Positions 31,932-39,865 are shown, counted from the stretch's first letter. The stretch: DNA of 42,960 nucleotides from Amycolatopsis acididurans (GCF_012328925.1 NZ_JAAXLS010000055.1:1-42960), one strand, 5' to 3'. Notes: generated from the sequence alone by a model not told the origin. Program-made: numbers and translations.

Positions 31932-32189
31932 CTACTTGGCGCTTACGAGAGCCTTACGAAGCCGGTCTTCCTCGACCTTCCAGTACCCGTGCTCGGCGCC
32001 GTCGATGAGGATCACCGGCACCCGGTCGCCGTACTCGGCACGCCATTCGGGGTCGCTGTCCACGTCGGCGGTCGTCCACTCGACGCCCAGCTCGCCGCAG
32101 ATCCGCTCGACGTCGGCCTCGGCCTTCACACAAGCCGAACACCCCTGCCGGGTCATCACCGTCACCTGCTTCTTCGCGGGGATCCGCAC
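31932..32189 (-). CDS. glutaredoxin-like thiol protein (Rv0508-like)
   Basis: 85 residues from GTG with GGAGGAGG upstream. A thioredoxin-fold mini-protein with a redox pair in TRQGCSACVKAE (Cys 17 and 20) and the cis-Pro in RVPVILIDG. DUF836/glutaredoxin-like proteins of this size are found next to hemA in actinobacteria. Natural partner unknown, though the molybdopterin enzyme and the Rex-heme genes follow it. Confidence 0.88.
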   Translation of the reverse strand: MRIPAKKQVTVMTRQGCSACVKAEADVERICGELGVEWTTADVDSDPEWRAEYGDRVPVILIDGAEHGYWKVEEDRLRKALVSAK

Positions 32190-32251
32190 CCTACCGGTCC
32201 TCCTCCGCGGGCCGCTCCTTCGTCGCGCCCGCCTATCGCGGTCCTAGGCCC

Positions 32252-33703
32252 TCACGACCGCAAACGTACCCGTCTGACCTTTCCGGTGACGGTGTGCGGC
32301 AAGGAGTCCGCGAACTCGACCGTGCGCGGCACCTTGTAGCCCGCGAGCTGCTCCGCGCAGTGGTCCACGATCTGCTGCTCCGACAGCGAGGCCCCGGCCG
32401 CCGGCACGACGACGGCCTTGACCGACTCGCCGCTGCGCTCGTCTATCACGCCGACGACCGCGACCTCCGCGACCTCCGGCATCGCGACGATGACCTGCTC
32501 GATCTCGTGCGGGAAGACGTTGAAGCCGTTGACGATGATCAGGTCGTTCGCGCGGTCGACCAGGTGCAGATCGCCGTCGATGTCGAGATAGCCGACGTCA
32601 CCGGTGCGGAACCAGCCGTCCTCGCCCGGCCCGTGCGCCCCGTCGGGCCAGTAGCCGGAGAACAGGTTCGCGCCGCGGATCGCGACCAGCCCGGTGCCGA
32701 GGTCGTCCTCCTCGAACGGGTCCTCCGGATCGTGCGGCACCGGCAGTCCGTCCGAGCCGACCAGCTTGAGCTCGACGCCCGGCAGCGGCCTGCCCACCGA
32801 ACCGGGCTTCGGATAGCCGGTGACCAGCGTCGAGGTGACCACCGGGGCGGCCTCGGTGAGCCCATAGCCTTCGAACACGCCGAGCCCGGTCTTCTCCCGG
32901 ATCGTGGCCAGCACCTTGGGGTGCAACGGCGCGGCGCCCGAACTCAGCAGCCGCACGCTGGCCAGTCCCGCGCCCAGCTCCTCGGCGGGCCGGCTCGCGA
33001 ACTCGGCGTACATCGCGGGCACCCCGCCGATCACGGTGACCCGGTGCTCCGCGCACACCTCCAGCGCCTTCACCACGTCGAAGCGCTCGGCCAGCACCGC
33101 GGTCGCGCCGACGGCCGCGCATTGCAGCAGGCCAGGGCCGAGGCCGTAGACATGGAACAGCGGGATCGCGATGAACACGCGGTCGAGTTGCCGGAAGGTG
33201 TCCGGGACGCCGCCGAGCTGTTCGAGGTTGGCCAGCAGCGCCCGGTGCGACAACATCACGCCGCGCGCGGGGCCGGTGGTGCTGGAGGTGTAGCAGAGCA
33301 CCACGATGTCCTCGCCACCGCCGACCGGGGCGAGGGGGTCGGCGGGGTCCACCACGGGCAGCAGGCCCTCGTCGGGATCACGGCTGAGCACGACCCGCGC
33401 GCCGGAGTGTTCGCGCACGGTGGTGACCTCCGCCGCCGGCGCCGTCGGCGAGACCGGGACCGCGATCGCACCGACGCGTGCGACGGCGAACAACGCGATG
33501 GCGAAGTCGGCGGAGGTCGGCAGCCGCAGCAGAACGCGGTCGCCCTGCCCGACGCCCTCTTCCACGAGACGCCTGGCCTGGCCGTTGACGGCGGCATCGA
33601 GCTGGGACCAGGTGAAGGCCGTTCCCGCTGTGGTATCGATCACGCCCAGAGAGGCGGGCCACTGCTTGGCGGCCGCGGCGAGCAGATCGGCGATGTTGCC
33701 CAT
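32252..33703 (-). CDS. class I adenylate-forming enzyme, fatty acid-CoA ligase type
   Basis: 483 residues. Core motifs are LCYTSSTTGPARGVMLS (about residue 140), GYGLTEAAPVV (about 283), GWFRTGDVGYLDIDGDLHL (about 365), NDLIIVNGFNVFPHEIE (about 390) and the catalytic C-terminal Lys in VTGKVRRVRL. It activates a carboxylic acid as an acyl adenylate and most likely forms the CoA thioester. The substrate cannot be read from sequence. An ATG 21 bases upstream (33724) is the alternative start; the chosen one follows GAGGAG by 11 bases. Divergent from the bldN-like gene. Confidence 0.87.
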   Translation of the reverse strand: MGNIADLLAAAAKQWPASLGVIDTTAGTAFTWSQLDAAVNGQARRLVEEGVGQGDRVLLRLPTSADFAIALFAVARVGAIAVPVSPTAPAAEVTTVREHSGARVVLSRDPDEGLLPVVDPADPLAPVGGGEDIVVLCYTSSTTGPARGVMLSHRALLANLEQLGGVPDTFRQLDRVFIAIPLFHVYGLGPGLLQCAAVGATAVLAERFDVVKALEVCAEHRVTVIGGVPAMYAEFASRPAEELGAGLASVRLLSSGAAPLHPKVLATIREKTGLGVFEGYGLTEAAPVVTSTLVTGYPKPGSVGRPLPGVELKLVGSDGLPVPHDPEDPFEEDDLGTGLVAIRGANLFSGYWPDGAHGPGEDGWFRTGDVGYLDIDGDLHLVDRANDLIIVNGFNVFPHEIEQVIVAMPEVAEVAVVGVIDERSGESVKAVVVPAAGASLSEQQIVDHCAEQLAGYKVPRTVEFADSLPHTVTGKVRRVRLRS

Positions 33704-33786
33704 GACCCCAGTGTCTCCTCTCATCCCCCGTCATGGGGAAGCCAGGGGATCGTCGCACTTCCGCAACAGAGACCACTACCTACTTC

Positions 33787-33800
33787 CGGGTAACTACCCG
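33787..33800. promoter_or_regulatory. palindrome CGGGTAACTACCCG upstream of the bldN-like gene
   Basis: Perfect 6-2-6 inverted repeat in the 155-base gap between the divergent ligase and sigma factor genes. A second short palindrome, GTGATCAC, lies at 33827-33834. Either may be an operator; in Streptomyces bldN is controlled by BldD, but neither site is a clear match to that operator. Confidence 0.4.
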
Positions 33801-33858
33801 TATGCTGCTGAGCGCGCCGAAGTGGTGGTGATCACTCGGCCGGGACAGAGGAGTCGCC

Positions 33859-34500
33859 GTGACGAACTGGCTTGTCGCACGCCCCGTGGGGCTGCGGGTT
33901 GGCACTGTCGCGCGCTCAGCCGAGAGCGAGGCCGAGGCCTGGGACCTCGTGCACGCCGCGCAGGAGGGCGACACCAACGCCTTTGGCGTGCTCTACGACC
34001 GGTATGTCGACGTCGTGTACCGGTACGTGCTGTTCCGGCTCTCCGATCGCGAGCTGGCCGAGGACATCACCAGCGAGACCTTCCTGCGCGCACTGCGCCG
34101 GATCACCTCCGTCAGCTACCAGGGCCGCGACGTCGGCGCCTGGTTCATCACGATCGCCCGCAACATCGTGCTCGACCACGTGAAGTCGAGCCGGTACAAG
34201 CTGGAGATCATCACCGACGAGGTGTCCGAATCCGGTTCGGCTCCCTTCGCCGGGCAGACCATCGGCGACAACACCGGCCCCGAGCAGGCCGCGCTCTCCA
34301 GCGCGACACGGGAAGCGCTGCTCAACTGCATCAGCGCACTCGGCGATGACCAGCGCGAATGCATCGTGCTGCGGTTCATCCAAGGGCTCTCGCTCACCGA
34401 AACGGCGCAGATCATGAAGCGCAACGAGGGCGCGGTCAAGGCCCTCCAGCACCGCGCCGTGCGCAAACTCGCCCAGCTGTTGCCCCCCGCCTGGCGCTGA
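33859..34500 (+). CDS. bldN: ECF RNA polymerase sigma factor, BldN-like
   Basis: 213 residues from GTG, with AGAGGAG upstream. Sigma region 2 spans about residues 38-105 (LYDRYVDVVYRYVLFRL...ETFLRAL...GAWFITIARNIVLDH) and region 4 about 155-205 (LRFIQGLSLTETAQIMKRNEGAVKALQHRAVRKL). The N-terminal extension of about 30 residues, the neighbouring DUF5667 gene and the nearby rex-hem genes match Streptomyces bldN, which drives aerial hypha formation. Orthology is inferred from this context and length. Confidence 0.85.
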   Translation: MTNWLVARPVGLRVGTVARSAESEAEAWDLVHAAQEGDTNAFGVLYDRYVDVVYRYVLFRLSDRELAEDITSETFLRALRRITSVSYQGRDVGAWFITIARNIVLDHVKSSRYKLEIITDEVSESGSAPFAGQTIGDNTGPEQAALSSATREALLNCISALGDDQRECIVLRFIQGLSLTETAQIMKRNEGAVKALQHRAVRKLAQLLPPAWR

Positions 34501-34540
34501 ACGCCGTAACGGAACCACCCTCCGGGTCGTTTCAGACGAC

Positions 34541-35554
34541 GTGAACGTGCCCGGGTGGTCGGCGCGCGACCTGGAAGTCATTTCCCGGCTGCGCCAACTC
34601 GGTGGCACGGTGACCCCCGAAGCGGAAGCGCGGGAGCGGATCCGGAAACAGGTCCTGCAGCGCCTCGCCGAGGAGGAACGCCGCGCACCGAGCAAACGGC
34701 GGCGTGTGCTGGCGGAAGTGCTGGCCGCGGCCGTCGCGCTGGTGATCGCGCTCGGCGGTCTCGGGCTGGTGCTGTCGAAGAACTCCCTGCCCGGTGACGT
34801 GCTGTACGGGGTCAAGCGCGCCGGTGAGTCCGCACAGCTCGGACTGACCTTCGGCGATTCGGCGAAGGCGGAGAAGCATCTGCTGTTCGCGTCGCACCGG
34901 CTGGACGAGCTGGAAGCGCTTCACGACGCCCAGGCCGCCCACTACTCGGACACGCTGGCCGACTTCCAGCACGAGGCCACGCTCGGCACCGCACAGTTCA
35001 CCCAACTCGCCGTGCAGGGCGGTGGCGGGCACCTCACGCAACTGGAGTCGTGGGCGAGCGAGCAGCAGGCGAAGCTGACGCAGGTGCGGTCCTCGTTGCC
35101 CGGCGGCTCGATGGACTCCTACTACGCCGCGTCGGGTCTGCTGGACCGGATCTCGACCAGGGCCCAGCGCCTGACGACCCGGCTCAACTGTGCCCAGATC
35201 ACCACCGGTGTCCCCGACGAGCTCGGTGCGGTGCCCGATACGAGTGAGTGCCGCCCACCAGGACAGGACGCGATCACGGCGAGCCAGCCGCCGTTGCCGC
35301 TGCCCCCGCCGCCGGTCTCGCAGCCCGCCGCACCGGCCACGACGACCACCGCGCCGCCGTCGACGACGCCCTCGCAGTCCCAGCCGAGTGGTTCGGTGCC
35401 CCCTTCGAGTGGCATGTCCACGCCGCCGGTGTTCAACCCGCCGGTGCCCGCGCCGACCAGCCCGCGGACGAGCGGTACGACGACCTCGGCACCGCCGCCG
35501 TCGTTGTCCATTCCGCCGCTGTTCCCCGGCCTTCCCGGGGTGGGGATCGGCTGA
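34541..35554 (+). CDS. rsbN: RsbN-like anti-sigma factor, DUF5667 membrane protein
   Basis: 337 residues from GTG, 40 bases after the sigma factor gene. A cytoplasmic N-terminus of about 60 residues, which would hold the sigma factor, precedes one membrane helix (about residues 64-84). The external DUF5667 domain follows (LPGDVLYGVKRAGESAQLGL...). The last 100 or so residues are a low-complexity Pro/Ser/Thr tail that may be glycosylated or cross the cell wall. In Streptomyces RsbN binds and inhibits BldN. No Shine-Dalgarno is obvious before the GTG. Confidence 0.85.
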   Translation: MNVPGWSARDLEVISRLRQLGGTVTPEAEARERIRKQVLQRLAEEERRAPSKRRRVLAEVLAAAVALVIALGGLGLVLSKNSLPGDVLYGVKRAGESAQLGLTFGDSAKAEKHLLFASHRLDELEALHDAQAAHYSDTLADFQHEATLGTAQFTQLAVQGGGGHLTQLESWASEQQAKLTQVRSSLPGGSMDSYYAASGLLDRISTRAQRLTTRLNCAQITTGVPDELGAVPDTSECRPPGQDAITASQPPLPLPPPPVSQPAAPATTTTAPPSTTPSQSQPSGSVPPSSGMSTPPVFNPPVPAPTSPRTSGTTTSAPPPSLSIPPLFPGLPGVGIG

Positions 35555-35603
35555 GGTCAATCGCTACTCTTGGCCAAGGCACCCGAGTCAGGAGGCGGTC
35601 TGC

Positions 35604-36506
35604 GTGTGGCGCGGCAAGGGCAAGGGCCCGGAACTCGAACGACTCGCCACACTCGCGGGCGAGGCGTCGGCCGAGGCCGCCGTCGCGATGGAGTCCGTTC
35701 GGCAGGACGGTGCCGAGGCGCCGGCGCCGCCCGCTCCCCCGGACCTGACCGCGGCGGCGTTCTTCGACGTGGACAACACCATGATGATGGGCGCGTCGAT
35801 CTTCCACTTCGCCCGCGGGCTGGCGGCACGCAAGTACTTCACCACGTCGGATCTGGCCGGTTTCGCCTGGCAACAGGTGAAGTTCCGGATCGGCGGCCGG
35901 GAGACCCAGGACAGCGTGCGCTCCAGCCGCGAGCAGGCACTGTCCTTTGTGGCCGGTAAGACGGTCGAGGAGATGAACCAGGTCGGCGAGGAGATCTACG
36001 ACGAGCTGATGGCCGACAAGATCTGGTCCGGCACGCGCGCGCTGGCGCAGATGCACCTCGACGCCGGGCAGCGGGTCTGGCTCGTCACCGCGACACCGGT
36101 CGAACTCGCGGCGATCATCTCGCGGCGGCTGGGGCTGACCGGCGCGCTGGGGACGGTCGCCGAACACGTCGACGGCGTGTACACCGGGCGGCTCGTCGGC
36201 GACCTGCTGCACGGCCGCGCCAAGGCGCACGCGGTCCGGGCGCTGGCTTCGCGCGAAGGACTCAACCTGCGGCGCTGCACGGCGTACTCGGACTCGTCCA
36301 ACGACATCCCGATGCTGTCCGTGGTCGGCACGGCGGTGGCGGTCAACCCGGACGCCGGTCTGCGGGAGATCGCCCGCGCCCGCGGCTGGGAGATCAGGGA
36401 CTTCCGCACCGGCCGCAAGGCGGCGAAGATCGGCGTCCCGTCGGTACTGGGCGCCGGCGCCGTGGCCGGCGCCGTCGCCGCCGGCATGGCCTACCGCCGC
36501 CGCTAA
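35604..36506 (+). CDS. HAD-IB family phosphatase, SerB1-like
   Basis: 300 residues from GTG, with GGAGG eight bases upstream. The nucleophile motif FFDVDNTMMMGASIFHFA (about residue 54) is DXDXT, and the loop with the last acidic residues is AYSDSSNDIPMLSVVG (about 230). The cap lies between them. Family members include phosphoserine phosphatases and phospholipid-pathway phosphatases. Beside an acyltransferase, as in mycobacteria (Rv0505c/Rv0502), a lipid-phosphate substrate is also possible. The C-terminus is a hydrophobic Gly/Ala stretch ending YRRR. A 22-bp repeat array starts six bases after the TAA stop. Confidence 0.85.
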   Translation: MWRGKGKGPELERLATLAGEASAEAAVAMESVRQDGAEAPAPPAPPDLTAAAFFDVDNTMMMGASIFHFARGLAARKYFTTSDLAGFAWQQVKFRIGGRETQDSVRSSREQALSFVAGKTVEEMNQVGEEIYDELMADKIWSGTRALAQMHLDAGQRVWLVTATPVELAAIISRRLGLTGALGTVAEHVDGVYTGRLVGDLLHGRAKAHAVRALASREGLNLRRCTAYSDSSNDIPMLSVVGTAVAVNPDAGLREIARARGWEIRDFRTGRKAAKIGVPSVLGAGAVAGAVAAGMAYRRR

Positions 36507-36640
36507 CCCCGCGAGTCCAGACTTCCCGCCGCCCGAGTCCAGGGTTCCGGTCGCCCGAGTCCAGACTTCCGGTCGCCCGAGTCCAGGGTTCCGGTCGCCC
36601 GAGTCCAGACTTCCGGTCGCCCGAGTCCGGGGTTCCGCGC
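36507..36640 (+). repeat. 22-bp tandem array, 6 units, directly downstream of the SerB1-like gene
   Basis: The core GAGTC occurs at 36513, 36535, 36557, 36579, 36601 and 36623, exactly 22 bases apart. Units alternate between a version with CCAGACTTCC and one with CCAGGGTTCC, so the true higher-order unit is 44 bases. Units 2-5 differ only at those alternating positions, much closer than in the other two arrays, which suggests recent amplification. The array runs outward from the TAA stop and is probably transcribed as the gene's 3' region. Confidence 0.9.
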
Positions 36641-36680
36641 GAGCTTTCTCCCGTCCGCGCATGCCTCTCGGACACCGAAC

Positions 36681-36989
36681 GTCCAACTCGGGCTCTTGCA
36701 ACGGCCGACTCGGGCGCACGAAACGGTCAACTCGCGCGGGCCGCGAAGCCAGCGCCCGCACCGCGTGCACCTTCGTGCGGCCGTGCGGACAGCGCCCGAC
36801 TCGCACTCACGCAACCGCCGACTCGCGCGCGAGCAACTCCGAACTCGGACGCACACAACGCTCAACTCGGGCGCAGGCAACGCCCAACTCGCGCGGGAGC
36901 AACCGCCGACTCGCGCGCAGGCAACGGCCGACTCGGGCGCAGGCAAGCCCCGACTTGGGCGCGGGGAATGGTGGACTCGCGGGGTTGGG
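36681..36989 (-). repeat. 22-bp array, about 12 clear units, downstream of the acyltransferase gene
   Basis: Plus-strand cores GACTC/AACTC fall at 36974 (first after the acyltransferase stop), 36952, 36930, 36908, 36886, 36864, 36842, 36820 and 36798. After a degenerate 69-base interval (three unit lengths) they resume at 36729, 36707 and 36685. Steps are 22 bases. Typical unit content is CGACTCGGGCGCAGGCAAC. The orientation is outward from the acyltransferase gene, so this array and the one after the SerB1-like gene meet head-on around 36650. Confidence 0.88.
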
Positions 36990-38012
36990 TTAGCCGTTGA
37001 AGATGTTGCGGCGTTGGGATAGGCGGCGGTACAGGGTGCTCTGGATGGACTCGCGGACCTGGTCGGTCAGGCTGAAGATCAGCATCGGGTCGTCGAGGTC
37101 CTCCGGCTCGTGGCCGTCCGTGCGGATCGGCTCGCCGAACTCGATGGTCCACTTCGTCGGCAGCGGGATCGCGCCCAGTGGCCCGAGCAACGGGAACAGC
37201 GGCGTGACCGGGAAGTACGGCAGGCCCAGCAGGCGCGCGAGCGGCTTCAGGTCGCCGATCTTCGGGTAGATCTCCTCCGCACCGACGATGGAGCACGGCA
37301 CGATCGGCACACCTGTACGCAGCGCCGCCGCCACGAACCCGCCGCGGCCGAAGCGCTGCAGCTTGTACCGCGCCGAGAACGGTTTCCCGATGCCCTTGAA
37401 GCCCTCCGGCCACACACCGACGACCTCGCCCGAGGACAGCAGCCGCTCCGCGTCCGGGTTGCAGGCCAGCGTCTGGCCGGACTTGCGGGCCAGTGAGCCG
37501 AGCAGCGGGGTGCGGAACACCAGATCGGCACCCAGCATCCGCAGGTGCCGGTGCGCGGGATGCTCGTCGTGGACCGCGACCGCGGTCATCACGGCGTCCA
37601 GCGGCAACGTGCCGGAGTGGTTGCAGACGATCAGCGCGCCGCCGTCCTTCGGGATGTTGTCGATCCCGAGCGTCGTCACGCGGAACCACTTCTCGTAAAG
37701 CATGCGCAACGGCGGCAGCAGCAACGCGTCGGTCAGCTCGCGGTCGAAACCGAACTCGTCGACGGTGTAGTCACCGGTCAGCCTGTTGCGGACGAACCGC
37801 AGCACCCGGCTGAGCGCGTCGTCCATTTCGGGTGTCTCTTCCGGCTCGACGCGCAGTTTCGTCGGCAGGTTCACCACCGCGGCATCCGCCGGTTTGGTTG
37901 TCGTGTTTGGCGTGCTGGACTGTTTTCCCTGCGGTCGCCGCAGGGGGATGACCTGGGCTTCGACGCTGGTCGTCACTGGTCCGGCCCCGTTTCCTGTCGC
38001 TTCCGGGTTCAT
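36990..38012 (-). CDS. lysophospholipid acyltransferase family protein (PlsC-like, Rv0502-like)
   Basis: 340 residues from ATG, overlapping the epimerase stop (ATGA). The catalytic HX4D is modified to NHSGTLPLDAV (about residue 131); the acyl-acceptor motif is VWPEGFKGIGKPF (about 200), then VPIVPCSIVGAEEIYP. Such enzymes acylate lysophosphatidate or related lipids at the membrane. A nonconserved 70-residue N-terminus precedes the domain. Transcript shared with galE-like. The TAA stop is followed within 11 bases by a repeat array. Confidence 0.87.
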   Translation of the reverse strand: MNPEATGNGAGPVTTSVEAQVIPLRRPQGKQSSTPNTTTKPADAAVVNLPTKLRVEPEETPEMDDALSRVLRFVRNRLTGDYTVDEFGFDRELTDALLLPPLRMLYEKWFRVTTLGIDNIPKDGGALIVCNHSGTLPLDAVMTAVAVHDEHPAHRHLRMLGADLVFRTPLLGSLARKSGQTLACNPDAERLLSSGEVVGVWPEGFKGIGKPFSARYKLQRFGRGGFVAAALRTGVPIVPCSIVGAEEIYPKIGDLKPLARLLGLPYFPVTPLFPLLGPLGAIPLPTKWTIEFGEPIRTDGHEPEDLDDPMLIFSLTDQVRESIQSTLYRRLSQRRNIFNG

Positions 38013-39052
38013 CGTGCCTGGCCCGTGGCGGCGGCGGTGAACACCTTCCCTGCCGCCGTGGCCAGTTGTTCGCCGTCGACGACCGGGCGCAGGCCTCTGC
38101 CGCGCACGTAGTCGTCGAACGCCGCGGCGGTCGTCCACCGCGGCCGGTATCCGAAAACTTCCTTCAGCCGGGTGGTGTCCACCACGCGGCCGTAGTTCAG
38201 CAGCCGCACCTGGTCCTCGGAGAAATTGACCACGTGCGCGCCACGCAGCACCTTGGCGACCGACGGCACCACCGCTCGCGGGACTGGGAGTTCAACCCGC
38301 CCTGCTCGCCGGATCGCCTGTGACAATGTCAGTACCCCGTCGGAGGCGACGTTGAACACACCCGGCTTGTCTTCGGTCGCGGCCGACTCGAGCACCGCGA
38401 GTCCGTCACCGGAATGCAGTAACTGCAGCCGTGCGTCGTAGCCGAGAACCGTTGGCACGACGGGAAGTGCGAAGTACCGCGACAGCACGGTGTCCACGTC
38501 CGGGCCGATCAGGTTCGCGAACCGCAGCGTGGTGACCGTGATGTCCGGCCGCCTGCGGGCGAGGCCGCGGACGTAGCCCTCCATCTCTACGGCGTCCTTG
38601 GCGTAACCCGTCGACGAGGCCGGGATGAGCTCGGAATCCTCCGTGAACACCGCCTGCGAGCGGGCACCCGCCCCGTACACGGCGGCACTGGACTTGACCA
38701 CGAGCTTGCGCACCGACGCCGAGCGCTGGCACGCGGCCAGCAGCCGCATCGTGCCGATGACGTTGACTTCCTTCAGCGGCGCGCGCCGGGCGGGCCCCGC
38801 CGGATGGCAGGTGGTGGCGGCGTGCACGACCGTGTCGACCTCGGCGTCGGCGATCACCCTGGCGATCAGCGGGTTGCGGATGTCGGCGCGGACGAACTCG
38901 GCGCGACCGAGCCTGCGCAGCACCTGCTTGCGCGGCGCGGCGGTGTCGATCCCGATGACCCGGTCGAAATCCGGGTGGTTGCCCAGACGAGCGAAGAGCC
39001 TGCCACCGAGTTCGCCCCCGACCCCGGTGACGAGCACGACTTTGGACGGCAT
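38009..39052 (-). CDS. NAD-dependent epimerase/dehydratase (GalE2/Rv0501-like)
   Basis: 347 residues from an ATG with GGGGG just before it. Extended short-chain dehydrogenase: the nucleotide site VVLVTGVGGELGGRLFARL is at residues 5-23. The expected YXXXK is YAKDA (about residue 150), where Lys is only two residues after Tyr, so the usual catalytic lysine is missing or displaced. The Ser part is VVKSSAAVYGAG. A missing Lys raises doubt about classical sugar epimerase activity. It is coupled to the acyltransferase gene, so a lipid-linked role is possible. Confidence 0.8.
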   Translation of the reverse strand: MPSKVVLVTGVGGELGGRLFARLGNHPDFDRVIGIDTAAPRKQVLRRLGRAEFVRADIRNPLIARVIADAEVDTVVHAATTCHPAGPARRAPLKEVNVIGTMRLLAACQRSASVRKLVVKSSAAVYGAGARSQAVFTEDSELIPASSTGYAKDAVEMEGYVRGLARRRPDITVTTLRFANLIGPDVDTVLSRYFALPVVPTVLGYDARLQLLHSGDGLAVLESAATEDKPGVFNVASDGVLTLSQAIRRAGRVELPVPRAVVPSVAKVLRGAHVVNFSEDQVRLLNYGRVVDTTRLKEVFGYRPRWTTAAAFDDYVRGRGLRPVVDGEQLATAAGKVFTAAATGQAR

Positions 39053-39095
39053 AAAGCCCCCTGGCTTCAAGGGATGGTTTTCGGCGGCGACGCAG

Positions 39096-39101
39096 ATATT
39101 A
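39096..39101 (-). promoter_or_regulatory. candidate -10 TAATAT of the epimerase-acyltransferase operon
   Basis: Minus-strand TAATAT is a near-consensus -10, about 44 bases before the ATG, with CTGACT 18 bases further upstream as a possible -35. It is the most AT-rich spot in the gap. Confidence 0.45.
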
Positions 39102-39174
39102 CCCCTGCCACCAACATCAAGTCAGGGCCTCTAACACGGTATTAACCCAGGTCACGCCTGTCACCCGAATGGGC

Positions 39175-39204
39175 GCGGCCCGCCCGGGTATCCGGACGGG
39201 CCGC
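39175..39204 (-). terminator. hairpin terminator of the bS22 gene
   Basis: GCGGCCCGCCCGG (39175-39187) pairs with CCGGACGGGCCGC (39192-39204), one mismatch, four-base loop, 25 bases after the bS22 stop. No T-run. Confidence 0.7.
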
Positions 39205-39228
39205 GGAAAGAAGGCGTTCGCCTGCGCG

Positions 39229-39330
39229 TTACTTGCCCTGCTTGCGACGCTGCATCCGCGTGCGGCGCAGCAACTTGCGGTGCTTCTTCTTGGACATGCG
39301 CTTGCGGCGCTTCTTGATCACCGAGCCCAC
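39229..39330 (-). CDS. 30S ribosomal protein bS22 (AURKAIP1/COX24 domain, Rv0500B-like)
   Basis: 33 residues from GTG with AAGGAG six bases upstream. The product begins MGSVIKKRRKRMSKKKHRKL and continues LRRTRMQRRKQGK: extremely basic and nearly identical to the mycobacterial 33-residue Rv0500B product, which was found as bS22 near the decoding centre of the mycobacterial ribosome. It is easily missed because of its size. It has its own terminator, so it is expressed separately from galE2. Confidence 0.93.
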   Translation of the reverse strand: MGSVIKKRRKRMSKKKHRKLLRRTRMQRRKQGK

Positions 39331-39360
39331 AGGGTGCTCCTTCGCGGTTGGACCTATGTT

Positions 39361-39379
39361 GACGCTGCCTGGCAGCGTC
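39361..39379. promoter_or_regulatory. 19-bp perfect dyad GACGCTGCC-T-GGCAGCGTC
   Basis: Nine-base perfect arms around one base, between the helix-turn-helix gene and the bS22 gene. As RNA it forms an eight-pair stem with a three-base loop. It may end the upstream transcript or act as an operator for bS22. Confidence 0.55.
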
Positions 39380-39456
39380 CAGCGGTTGGAGCGCATCAGG
39401 CGCGAGCGGTCTATCAGGTTACCCGCGCGGTTCCGCGCCGGAGCACAGGCCCCTGC

Positions 39457-39669
39457 CTAACCGACATCGAAATAGGCACCCTCGAGGTATTCGTGTACGG
39501 CCTTCTCCGGCACCCGGAACGACTTGCCGACGCGTACGGCCGGCAGTTCGCCCGAATGCACGAGGCGGTAGACGGTCATCTTGGAGACCCGCATGAGCGT
39601 GGCCACCTCGGCGACCGTCAGGAACTGGACCTGCCCGACGGCGGGCACGTCCTTCTTGTTCGACGGCAT
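39457..39669 (-). CDS. excisionase/BldC-type helix-turn-helix DNA-binding protein (Rv0500A-like)
   Basis: 70 residues from ATG. A MerR/excisionase winged helix (FLTVAEVATLMRVSKMTVYRLVHSGELPAVRVGKSFRVPEKAV) fills most of the protein, giving a BldC relative without effector domain. The same pairing with bS22 and proC is found in mycobacteria. Targets unknown. The C-terminus is short and acidic (EYLEGAYFDVG). Confidence 0.9.
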   Translation of the reverse strand: MPSNKKDVPAVGQVQFLTVAEVATLMRVSKMTVYRLVHSGELPAVRVGKSFRVPEKAVHEYLEGAYFDVG

Positions 39670-39865
39670 ACGTCACCGTGCCCTTCACACGTGTCGCGCC
39701 GCGCGGCTTCCCCACCGGCGGTACCGACACGCACGTGCTTCTTTCTCCTGAGGGTAGCGGGACTGGTGGGACGAGTGCGACGGCTGGCAGGAAGATTGGT
39801 CCACTCGGGCGCGATCCGTGAGTAATCGCGCACCATGCGCTACCCGCGGGAAACGGGCGAAACGG

